Positions 44,290 to 54,300 of a stretch of 64,000 bases of DNA are shown piece after piece. A model generated the notes under the pieces. It was not told where the DNA came from, did not search any database, and saw only the letters and a program-made list of their open reading frames with translations. The first letter of the stretch is position 1; each line of letters opens with the position of its first letter. Position numbers and translations under genes: made by a program. The stretch comes from Adenophora triphylla var. japonica (taxonomy: Eukaryota > Streptophyta > Magnoliopsida > Asterales > Campanulaceae): positions 62,001 to 126,000 of the forward strand of contig JAFEMH010001298.1 in NCBI GenBank assembly GCA_022495995.1. The letters are read 5' to 3'.

Positions 44290-46240
44290 AAGCCGCCGAG
44301 GAGATTTTGATAAGTGTGAATTTGGGTACTATTGAGGAACCTAAAGAGACACAGATTGGAAGCTTCTTCCAGGGGGTTGAAAGGGACAGATTGATCGAGC
44401 CGCTCGTAGAATACGTCGACGTGTTTGCATGGTCATACAAAGATATGCCGGGCTAGACAGCTGATAGTAGAGCACGTAATCCCTCTAGCACCGCATGCTA
44501 AACCGCAAAGCGTAAACCGAGAAAGATCAAGCCGAATGGTCTCTACTGTGTCAAAGAAGAAATTGAGAAGCTATCAAGGGTAGGATTCATCGTAGTCATT
44601 GAATACCCGACATGGTTGTCCAACATCGTAACCGTAACCAAGGCCAATGGGAAGGTGCGTTGTCGTGTGGATTTCCCGAGATCCGAACAAGGCCGCCCCA
44701 AAGACGACTACCCTCTCGCCAAACATAGACATCCCGGTAGACTCCACCGCCAACTACGAAGTCAAATCCTTCGTTGATGGTTTTTGTGCTACAACCGCAT
44801 CAAGATGGCCGAGGAAGACCAAGAAAAGACAAATCCTTTACCACACCGCGGGGAACCTATCGTTATACAAGAATGCCATTCGGGCTCAAGAATGCCGGCT
44901 ACTTACCGTAGGGCGCGACCGCGCTTTTTCATGACATGATCCACAAGGAGATTGAGGTCTACGTAGACGACATGATAATCCACTCCAAAGGAGAAGGTGG
45001 GCAGACTTTGTCGACCTACGAAAATTCTTTGAGAGGCCGAGACAAAGATTCCATGAGACTAAACCCCGCCAAATGCACCTTCTGGAGCGACAAAGGGAAA
45101 AGTGCTCGTATATGGTCACTGAGCGAGGTATAGAAGTTGACTCCCGAAAGATCAAAGCCATCATGGATACGAGGCCACCTCAAACCTGCATGTAAGTCAA
45201 GAGCTTCATGGGTAAATTGCAAGCACATCACCGCTTGGCCAATCACCGACCACTATGTGCGAGCCCATCTTCAAGCTCATGAAGAAGAATGTGGACACGT
45301 AATGGACCGAAGAATGCCAAGATGCCTTGACTGCATCAAGGCATACTTAGTACATCCCTGCAAGATTATGCTCCCCCACATAGACGTAAGCCTCTTCGCT
45401 CTATCTAACCTGTCACGTACACGGCAGCTTGGGGCTATGCTTGCTCAAGAGAAGAAAGACTCTCTAGTAGAATGCCATTTACTTTGTCACCTGAAGCTAC
45501 AAGTGGAGTGAGCTCAATTATTCAAAGCCGTGTGAAAAGACCTCGTGCAGATCGGTCCGGGTAGTCGGCAAGTTGAAGCATTATATGCAAGCCCACCCCG
45601 TAAACTTGGTCTCAAAAATGGACCCCATCAAGTACATCTTTGACAAGCCTTCCCTCTCGATGCGTCTAGCAAAGTGGTCCTTCTTCTTGCGTAATACGAC
45701 ATCAACTATGTGACCGTAAAGGCCATCAAGGGTCAAGCATTGTCGATCACCCGGCGAATTTCCCCAAAGAATGAAGACAGAGGGCCCGAACCCCAATTTC
45801 ATGAAGGGATCTTTGCAGCCGAGCCTGAAAATAGATGGCGCTTGTTCTTCGACTGAGCCGCTAACAAAAGAGGAAATGGTGTGGGAATGCTATTGGTCGA
45901 TCCAAAAGATGAGCATACCCCCATAGCCCTCAAGTTGAACTTTCCCGCCACGAACAATGCCGCCGAGTATGAAGCCCGCATTGCCGGTTTGAGGCCGCCT
46001 TAGAAAGAAATGTCAAGGAGCTCGAAGTTTACTGAGACTCACCTGATCATCAACCAAGTCTCCAACAAGTGGAAGACTCGTAGACCCTAATCTCGCAACG
46101 GTATCATGCCTATATGGAGGAGCTTGACTGGACAGCCTCAGAGAAGTGACTTTCCACTACTTCGCCGAGGGAAAAGAACAGATTCGCAGATGCCCTAGCT
46201 ACTCTAGCCTCATTGGTAGAGATCCCCGAGGGAAAAGCCA
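44290..46240 (+). pseudogene. N reverse transcriptase, RNase H and second RNase H (frameshifted)
   Basis: The pol start (NLGTIEEPKETQIGSFFQGV, EYVDVFAWSYKDMPG) is at 44320-44453. RT pieces: VGFIVVIEYPTWLSNIVTV (about 44580-44640), DIPVDSTANYEVKSFVDGF (44728-44785), HKEIEVYVDDMIIHSKGEGG with catalytic YVDD at 44960-44971, LNPAKCTFW (about 45061). RNase H pieces follow to about 45740. The second RNase H (about 45836-46215) has ANKRGNGVGMLLVDPKDEHT, KLNFPATNNAAEYEARIAGL and FADALATLASLVEIPEGKA. All pieces are in correct order but in changing frames. Confidence 0.82.
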
Positions 46241-46439
46241 TAAAGCCCTTCAGAGCGGGTAGAAGAGAAGCCCCGCTCTTCGTTGTGAAGTGGACCTGGA
46301 CTCGAGCCTATAAAGGAACCTTGGTACAATCGTATTTACCAATTCCTCAAAGACGGAGAGTCGCCTTCGTAGACGAAAAGGTAGACCAAAAGAAGGAGTC
46401 GTGAGCCAAAAGCTTGCAAGCCCCGAAAAGGTTGGCTTC

Positions 46440-47595
46440 TCATTATGTCATTCTAGGAGGCAACCTATACAAGAAGCGGTATCAAGGACCACTCCTCTTA
46501 TGTGTCACTCAAGAAAGAGCTGAGAGTTGATGACCGAAGTCCACAATGGTCCCTCCGGTCCTCACATGAATGCCAGAGCCCCGATGCAAGTGATCCTCGA
46601 ATGGGTTACTACCGGATCTCCATGGAAACAGATCAAGTTCGCACGTCCGAACCTCGCGACAAATGCCGGCCAAGGTTTGCTAACCTCAACCATCTCCCAC
46701 CTCATGACCCGTACGCATGACGACTCCTTGGCCGTTTGCAACTTGGGGCATCGACGTGATAGGGAAAATATCCCCTAGAAGCAATGGGCACGAGTTCGTG
46801 TTGGTAGCCATCGACTACTTCACCAAATGGGTAGAGGCCAAGTCCTACAAGGTCCTCACTTCCGTAAAAGTGGCCCGGGCTTCATCAAAGAAAACATAAT
46901 GTGCAGATATGGGGTGCCCAACGAGATCATTTCCGATAATGGGTCACACTTCGAAGGAGATCGCGATAGATCGTTGTCGTAATTCCGTAGTTACTCGCCA
47001 CAAGTCGTCCCCGCATGCACCTCGCACCAATGGAGCCGTGGAAGCCGCTAATAAGACACTCGAGCGATCATCCGAAGCATGGCCACCCGTGGTCGTGATT
47101 GGCCCGAAAAGCCGCACCTAGCACTCTGGGCTGGGCGTAACGCTCGTCGTAATGTACCACAGAGAAACTCCTTTTGCCCTAACTTACGGATGGAAGCAAA
47201 GGTTACCAGCCGGAGTTGGAAATCCCGTCATTAAGGGTCCTCCCGGAAAATAGTGTCAATGAAGTGGAATGGTTGCGCAAATGGCATGATGAGTTAGCCC
47301 CGCTGACGAGAGAAGGCTAAAAGCCATGGAACACACCCGAGCCTACCAGAGGCGAATGGCCGCAGCATTTGATAAAAAGGTCAAGGCCGTAGACATCAAA
47401 GAGGGCGACTTGGTGTCGAAAGTAAAGCCCCTACTGCAGACAACCCCCGGGAAAATGGGAACCCGTCTCGGATCGGCCCTTATGTGGTGCGTAAAATACC
47501 GTCGTGAGGAGCAATGAAGCTTGCAGACTTGGATGGCAATCCCTTTGTCCACCCGGTCAACGGTGATAAACTCCGAAGATACTATGTCTCGATAA
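46440..47595 (+). pseudogene. N integrase (frameshifted)
   Basis: ASHYVILGGNLYKKRYQGPL (about 46437) and the zinc-domain part near HMNARAPMQVILEWV and FANLNHLPPHDPYA. The core is in AIDYFTKWVEAKSYKVLTSV (46808-46867), EIISDNGSHFEGD and RTNGAVEAANKTLERS (catalytic Asp and Glu contexts). The C-terminal domain includes EHTRAYQRRMAAAFDKKVKA and DIKEGDLVSKVKPLLQ (47326-47430), ending near LDGNPFVHPVNGDKLRRYY at about 47585. An A-rich stretch follows directly. Confidence 0.82.
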
Positions 47596-47622
47596 AAAAA
47601 AAAAGAAAAAAGAAAGTTAAGA

Positions 47623-47840
47623 AAAAGTGCAAAAAGAGTAATGCCCAGCTAGGGCCGAAAACCCCAAAAAGGGCGGTCTAGGCAAAAGACAAAGGGTTGC
47701 ACATGAAAAAAATATAAAAAAAAAAAAAAAAAAAAGAAAGATAAAAAAATTCTAGTGCAAAAAGAGTAATGCCCAAACTAGGCCGAAAAACCCCAAAAAG
47801 GGCGGTCTAGGCAAAAGACAAATGGTAACATCGCACATAA
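47623..47840 (+). repeat. Tandem duplication after N pol
   Basis: GTGCAAAAAGAGTAATGCCC...GGGCGGTCTAGGCAAAAGAC occurs at 47627-47690 and 47756-47820, separated by an A-rich linker. The unit has an inner CCCCAAAAAGGG. Confidence 0.8.
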
Positions 47841-47860
47841 AAAAATTAGTTCACCGTAAT

Positions 47861-48239
47861 GAACTACGAAGACCCGAGCCCCTTAGCCTTTCTTGTAAAA
47901 GGGGAACGTAGGCACCATATATGGTTCGGTCTAAACAATAAAAAAGGGCAATCAAGCTTCCATGAAGTGCGTCCTAAACAATAAATAAAAATAAAGGGCA
48001 TTTCAAGTTTTCATAAAACGGGTCCCAAACAAATAAGATATTTGAGTTTCCATGAAATGTGTCTTGATTAATTTTTAAAAATAATATCTCTTGTTCATTA
48101 CAAGTTAAAAGCTTCTTGATGAGTTCAAGCACGGTCTACCTCTTAACTCGCTAACCTCGCTAAAAAGATCTAAAATACAACAAAATGCCTAAATAAACTA
48201 ATGTGTTTGCAAATGGCAATAAGAGGATCTTGAGAAAAG
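47861..48239 (+). other. Hairpin motif and spacer between pol and the antisense gene
   Basis: First GAACTACG...GGGGAACGTAGGCACC motif at 47861-47916, then TTTCAAG/GGTCTAAACAAT-type short repeats. CTTCTTGATGAGTTCAAGCA (48112) is shared with O at about 56970, so O and N are homologous here. Confidence 0.55.
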
Positions 48240-49722
48240 ACTTGTCACCGTCATTCGCCGAGTCTTCTTCGCCTTCTTCCCTTTTCCTCGACCTCGTCGA
48301 GTCTTCTTCCTTTTCTTCTCAATAATGTCGGTATCCCTCATCCCGACCTCTCGGTATCCTCACCGGAGCCTCTACCAACCCCGTGTCAATGAGCGCTCTC
48401 TATACGAGCACGAGTCCGCACCTCCTCCTCCGAGCCTCGCCAAAGGAGCGACTCTGACAATCTCTTGTACCGAGCCTCCATATCTCGACCAAGTCACTCG
48501 ATTGGTTATGGCAACTCGCCTTAGCCTCGCCTCCTCGTGAGTCCTACTCGAGTCACGCCAGTCCCAACAAAGCTCGATGCCTATCCTCCAAGATAGCCCG
48601 AGTCGCTCCCATCTCCCTCTCGTACTCACCCAAGTAGACAGGTCAAGATGGTGCTCTTCCCGCTTCCCGAAGATAGCCCCGGGTGGGAAAGCAAGATATG
48701 TCCAAGCCCTCGAGAAGAAAGAGAAGCCGGCCGGATCTCTCATGTCCAACGACACCACCTCCATGGTCCGGATGTCCTCCCAATCACTCAATGGCTCCCG
48801 TAAGGCCCCAAACCGCCCGGATACCAAGCGTATGTAGAAGGACGACCCAGAATCCTGGAACCCTCACAAAGATAAGACTCCGAAATATCCTCCCGGGTCC
48901 GCAACCTCCAATGTGGTATCCACCAACGGATGTCCGAAGTGGATAGCCTAGCCATCATCGCCTCCCAGCCTACCCCGTTCTCGTTGCCTGGGCACCTCTC
49001 CGAGAAATCACCCAAGGGCACCGAGTCGGCAAAGCCCTGTGCAAAGCCCCGAGCCTCTCCCGCAACCACAAAGTCGCATAGCCTGACTCCCGACCTCATG
49101 AAACGGTCTCCCTAGCCATCCCTATCAATGCCATGAAATGTCTCTCCCAAAACCACGGACAATATCCTTCCCACCCGCAGCCTCTCGACCATGTCCAAGA
49201 GACCACTATGACAGATCCCCACTGACTCGGCAAAGGAACAAAATAGAGAATACGCAGAGAATGAAAGCATCCATAGCCACCGTGGTCGCAGCCTATATCC
49301 GGGAGACCCAAACCTCGCCCGGATATCGAAAGGTCAATCCTATCCGGCTACCATCATCCCCTCAGCCTCTCCCAAAGGAATCTCGCAAAAGATGCAAGCT
49401 TTACCGCCACCGGCACGTCTCCGATCAGCGGAATAGCTATAGCCTCGAGTCCTGGGACCCCCAATCAAGGCTCAAGTCTTCGTGCGTTGGGACAATTTCG
49501 TTGTAAGAGAAGCGCAAACATGTCTCCTGACGTCCCAAAACTTTGCCGCGGCTCTCAACAGATCCCAATCGGGCGGGAGATCCCTCAAATGCCATAAAGA
49601 CTTGATCTTGAAGGAAGAATCAAGCAGCCCCTTGTGATTTTGGAAGTTGTGTCTCGCCCAAGATTGAAGACCGGATGTAAAATGGTCTCGCTTCCCCTTT
49701 GCGATCTAACGGGCTTCTCCAT
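48240..49722 (-). pseudogene. N antisense gene 1, resembles DUF7745-type plant repeat protein
   Basis: On the minus strand an ATG at 49722 gives MEKPVRSQRGSETILHPVFN. After one shift the sequence reads SLWHLRDLPPDWDLLRAAAKFWDV and VFRFSYNEIVPTHEDLSLDW, the FWD-x-VFRF-x-PT-x-E pattern that I associate with DUF7745. Then IAIPLIGDVP, LCDFVVAGEARGFAQGFADS, GWEAMMARLSTSDIRWWIPH (about 48905-48970), ASYLC and a basic end KKRKKTRRGRGKGKKAKKT near 48260. Stops and shifts break it. It lies tail to tail with the sense pol. A similar region exists in O (about 58130-57040). Function unknown; the domain name is from memory. Confidence 0.55.
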
Positions 49723-50247
49723 CGCAAAGTGATCAAAGGTGGTGTCTTTAGGTCCAAAATGGGCTCGGGAACAAGGGACAAGTTTGGGTTGAAAATGAAA
49801 TGAAATGGCCAAGCCTTGCTTTTATTCGTAAAATAACCGCCGTACAGAACCGTTAGCCGCACGGCTACATTTGCCCTCAAGGCCATGCCGCACGGCTACA
49901 TTAGCCCTCTCGCGTAAATTCTGCAGCCAGAACCAAAGTTGCTGCCCAAGGAGTTTTCACCCCACTTTTTCAACCAAAACCCGTACAAAAACATATCCGT
50001 AAGCCATTCAAGCATTTATACACCATTATAAATCATTTTGGCCCAATTTCACCCCAATTCCAAGCAAAAAAGTCGCCCCAAGGCTCGCATAATATGCAAA
50101 TTGAAAAAGCATAAATTAGAAAAGTAAATAAAACGTAAATACAATGTTTTCGCCCCATCGGCGCCCAAATAAAGCAAAAAATAAACAAGTTGTGCATAAA
50201 AATTGTAAATTGTTTGTTTTTGTTCCCAAATCTCGCTCTAGAGCCCC
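49723..50247. other. Gap between the two antisense genes, with paired GCCGCACGGC boxes
   Basis: GCCGCACGGC at 49856-49865 and 49887-49896 (31 bp apart), each followed by TACATT, as in the N LTR. A related GCCGTACAG is at 49839. It lies upstream of antisense gene 1 on the minus strand; an AT-rich GAATAAAAG (complement of 49818-49826) may serve as its TATA region. The rest is AT-rich and non-coding. Confidence 0.55.
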
Positions 50248-52804
50248 CTAGGCCTCCGATTCTTCGTCCTCCTCATCACTACTCACCATAAATGCTAGCC
50301 TCCTCATCACATCCTCCCGATCGCTCGCATCGGATAAATGGATGTCATCGTGCTCATACTCCGCCACCGCCCAAGATGCCAAGATTAGGACCTCGCCCCG
50401 AGGCATGGCACCGGGATGAGTACTCCGGCCGAGGAAGAGGATGCCGCGCCCGACGTGCCTCCTTTGCGCACAGTGCCTCGCACGCTTGCTGACGCTTTAG
50501 TAGCGCAGCGCCTTCTTGACCAAGGATCGGCAAACGTCTTCCAGCCCCTCGTTTCGCCCGACCAACCTGTCGTATGTGCGTGCCGGAACCCGAGAAAAGA
50601 AAAGAAAATCTCGTAAAATCTCGTAAATTTGCAAAAGCCGAAAGCGTAAAATCAAAGCTAAAAAAGGGGAATAAGACCCTAAGAGTACACTTACAAAGCT
50701 ATCGTGCGGCAAGGTGTACCGGGGCTCCCTAGCACGGGGACAGGATCCTCATCCTCCTCGGCACTCCACGGACCACGTAGACGTATGTGCAGAGGGATCG
50801 GCGGGTCAAGAGGCTCATCCTCCCCATATCCCCGAGTGACCGCCGCCTTCACTAGCTTCGCTGCGGGCGTCCTCACGCCGCTCCACAAACACAGCAGTAG
50901 GGGTGTCCATGTCGGCACTCCTCCGCAGCCCACGCCGCCCGGTACCTAGCAATCTCATCCGCCGCGCCTCCCGGGCCGCAGATCCGTGCCGAGGGTCGAA
51001 GGAGTAATGGCATCTAGCGGGGAACATGACCATGCCGCTCGAGAAGCGGTCCCCGCATAAATGACATCACATGTCGGCCAGCTGAGCCACCTCCTCTCGC
51101 CTCGTCACCTCTATAGCATCTCCCAAAGAAAATCTCTCGGATACCGCCCCCTGTGGTAGAAGTCCACTCCGTCGTGCCCATCCCTATTGATGACCGGCCT
51201 CACCATTTTGTAGTCGAAGGTAATCCGGGTCTTCCCCGTGAATTTATCTCTCGCATCTCCTCCAAATAACCATAGCAGGGAAGATGGTGACATCACTCGC
51301 TGGTTCCAAGTGGAAGAACCCGATCACCTCGCAAAACCAGCCTCGCATGTTCAAAAACATCGAAAAGGTCATTTTCTCATAAAAGTCTCAAGACATAAAA
51401 GAGAAAAGAGACAAGAAAGGGAGACTACCTCAAGGGCAAAAGAAAAGCCCATGGAAGCAGCCTTGTTCCGACCGTACATGTCCAACGAGAAGTAGAGCTC
51501 CGCCAATCCGCCTCTCCCCAAGAGACCGTCCCAATCCCATCAACATCCTCCAGAGAGTCGAGGAGGCAAGTCATGGCTATCGTCCTGCACTAGCAAAAAT
51601 GGTGACCGATAGCATCAACCATATGAATGCTCTAGCCACCGGCAATAGGCCACATCATTAGCAGAAAATTTCGCATGCTAATCTCGAACCGCCACCTCGA
51701 CGTTCCGTGTCTCCATCCCCCCCTTCGGAATCAGCTCAAACCCGACTCAAAGCCCGAAACTCCTCGCCAGCAATATGGTCCCTCCAAGTCACGGGCCTCC
51801 CGTGAACCGTAAGCCCGTAATAGCGGTGAAATCGGCAGGAGTCACCGTCGCCTCTCCCCACCAGGTGAAAGCTATGTGTACCGTCCCACCGTAACTCGTA
51901 AAGGGCCCGGACCAAGCCCTTGCTCTTCGAGGTGATGTGGACACCCCGCCGATAGCCTCTACGAACGCATCCAAGCCGTAGCCCTCACCACCGCTGGGAT
52001 TTGCCCCATCCTTCTCAAAATCGGCATCCTCTCGCCAAAGCTTGACCGCTATCTCCGACGGTCCTCTAGACTTGTTCTCCCGTAGACAAGCACAAAAGAA
52101 GCGTCAGTCCTTCATATCATTTCAAAAGTATGCATGCATTCAAAAGTGCACATATTTTCAAAAGAAAAGCATTCATAAAAGTTTTTCTAGCATAATTTTT
52201 GCATCAAAAACGTGTCTTTCATCACTGGAAACGCGTCATTGCTTTCCTAAAGCACAAAATCACAATTTTTTGCACATAAGCATTATCCTTTCAAAAATGA
52301 CATGCATGAATCATTTTCATCTTCCAAAATCATGTTTTCTCATTGAAAATCGAATTTTGACCTAGTTCTAGCACAAGGCAAGGACTCCGTCTCATATTTA
52401 GACAATTCTCATTCTTACTTCATTTTGCGAGAAAAAGTGAGTCATTCTCATAATTTTCATCAAATAAATTGCATGCATATTTTTAGCCTCATAGGTTGTT
52501 CATGCATCTCAAAATCATTCAAAAAATCCTAGGAAAATCCTAGAAAAATCCTATAATTCGGGTCAAGCCCTAAATCATTCAAAAATCAAGCAAAAGCAAT
52601 CGAATTTGAGCCAAATAAGATTGCTTACCCCAACCGATCGCGGGTTTGTTGATTTATGCTCCCTTCTCCCTGATAAAGCTCCGATGGAGGCGTAAGGAAG
52701 TCATACTTCCTCTCCGTCCTCACGAGCTCCTTCCTCCTTCTTCTCGCGGCCGCCGAGATGTTTCTCCTCGCTTGCCTTGGTATGGGATTGCCCTCCTGAT
52801 CCAT
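50248..52804 (-). pseudogene. N antisense gene 2, plant-mobile-domain-like, with apparent introns
   Basis: The minus-strand ATG at 52804 opens MDQEGNPIPRQARRNISAAA, continuing RRRRKELVRTERKYDFLTPP to codon 58, then a canonical donor G|GTAAGC (exon end 52629). An acceptor TCTAG at about 52066 restores phase and continues GPSEIAVKLWREDADFEKDG, then FTWWGEATVTPADFTAITGL (about 51865-51805), a W-x-GE-x-TP-x-D-F-x-AITGL pattern that I associate with the plant mobile domain. Further on, LAELYFSLDMYGRNKAASMG (about 51440-51500) ends at another possible donor (51429). The C-terminus is acidic, SSDEEDEESEA, stop at 50248-50250. Shifts and stops occur in the middle. A promoter-like region precedes it. 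Role unknown. Confidence 0.6.
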
Positions 52805-53000
52805 TTCAAATCAAAGGGAAGCAAAAGGGGTTGAAGAATTTCGAAAATTCTCTCTCTCTTTCTCTCTCTCTGAAGTGGGCGGCAACAAGTGCCCACCCCG
52901 TTCGAATTCTCGATTTTAAATAACTGAAAAAACCGTGATCTCTAGCCGTACGGCTTCTTTTCTCCATCTCATGCCGGCGGCTTCATTCGCTCCGAGCATA
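52805..53000 (-). promoter_or_regulatory. Putative promoter and 5' leader of antisense gene 2
   Basis: In minus-strand order: GCCGCCGGC (52973-52981), GCCGTACGGC (52945-52954, perfect palindrome), TATTTAAAA (52914-52922) about 27 bp further, then a GAGAGAGAGAAAGAGAGAGA-type leader (about 52846-52872) and the ATG at 52804. This copies the box-box-TATA spacing of the LTR promoters of O and N. Confidence 0.6.
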
Positions 53001-53191
53001 AATTACAACTTTGCCCCCGGACCTTCCACTTGGGCATGCAATTCTCGTTATCTTTTAACAGAGATAACCTCCTCTTCGTAAAATATCTCTCATCTCGTGA
53101 AGCAATCAAGCTTTTTTTCCTAGTCACCTCTCGTTAGTTCCGTCATAACGGGATAACACTAGGCGACAACCTCCGAATTGTCAGAACTCTA

Positions 53192-53685
53192 AACTTGTGC
53201 TACCTCTATCCGCGAATAGTGAAGTATGCCCAAGTCATTCCAAGTCATTTCAACTTGTGCTACCTCTATCCGCGAATAGTGAAGTATGCCCAAGTCATTC
53301 CAAGTCATTTCAACTTGTGCTACCTCTATCCGCGAATAGTGAAGTACGCCCAAGTCATTCCAAGTCATTTCAACTTGTGCTACCTCTATCCGCGAATAGC
53401 GAAGTACGCCCAAGTCATTCCAAGTCATTTCAACTTGTGCAACCACTATCCGCGAATAGTGACGAATGCCCAAGTCATTTCAACTTGCTACCACTATCCG
53501 CGAATAGTGACGAATGCCCAAGTCATTTCAACTTGTGCAACCACTATCCGCGAATAGTGACGAATGCCCAAGTCATTTCACTTTCAGGCAACCACTATCC
53601 GCGAATAGTGACGTAATGCCCAAGTCTATTTCAACTTGTGATACCACTATCCGCGAATAGTGACGTACGCTCAAGTTTCCCAACT
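53192..53685. repeat. 60/50-bp tandem array in N
   Basis: Four units of exactly 60 bp (ACTTGTGCTACCTCTATCCG...), then about five units of 49-52 bp with CAACCACTATCC and GACGAATGCCCAAG. Each unit contains CTATCCGCGAATAG, a small stem-loop. The 94- to 139-codon frames on both strands are repeat artefacts. Confidence 0.95.
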
Positions 53686-54300
53686 TAAATTACCTCTATC
53701 TCCGTCATAAAGAGATAGCGCCCCAAGTTCTAACTTCATCAGTGACATCCTCCAAGAATTGTCAATCGTGTGACATCCTCCAAGCATTGTCAAATCGTGT
53801 GACAAACCTCCGAATTGTCAAAATCTCAAGGATCCTAGACATCGTTCCTAACTATCTAGTGATGCTTGAACTACGATCAAGGCTTCGATTCCTCCGGATA
53901 CGTAGGTAGCCTTTTATAAAAGGTCCGGCCCATTCGACCACTTTGGTCACCCCGTTTCTTTGTCACTCCTCGCTGATAAAGCAGCCCCTCAAAGAGGTTC
54001 GTATATCCGACCACCTTGGTCACTCCTAGCATATCCCCAAAGAGGATCAATTGCTTGACTTCCTAGGTCATTTTCTCTTCTATTTCCCCAAAGAAGAGAC
54101 CAGCTTTCTCTTCTTCCTCCCCCGCGGACCCTAATTCCGAACTACGGCTCGGCTTGATTCCTCCGGATACGTAGGTAGCCTTCCAAAAGGTTCACCACTC
54201 GACCACCTTGGTCTCCCAATCCGTCTCGGCATTCGCCAGCATCGGATCCTTTTCTATCGACAACCCCACTCGCCTTGCAAGTGACGTTGCCGAGGGCTTC
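53686..54300 (+). other. 3' untranslated region of N with two hairpin motifs and PPT
   Basis: GAACTACG...GGATACGTAGGTAGCC occurs at 53868-53911 and 54139-54180. CACATCCTCCAAG-type short repeats lie at 53745-53800. The end GCCGAGGGCTTC (54289-54300) is the likely polypurine tract. Confidence 0.6.

Noticed and set aside
53189..53616. Frames of 94-139 codons on both strands
   Set aside because: 60-bp units are a multiple of three, so stop-free repeats arise automatically.
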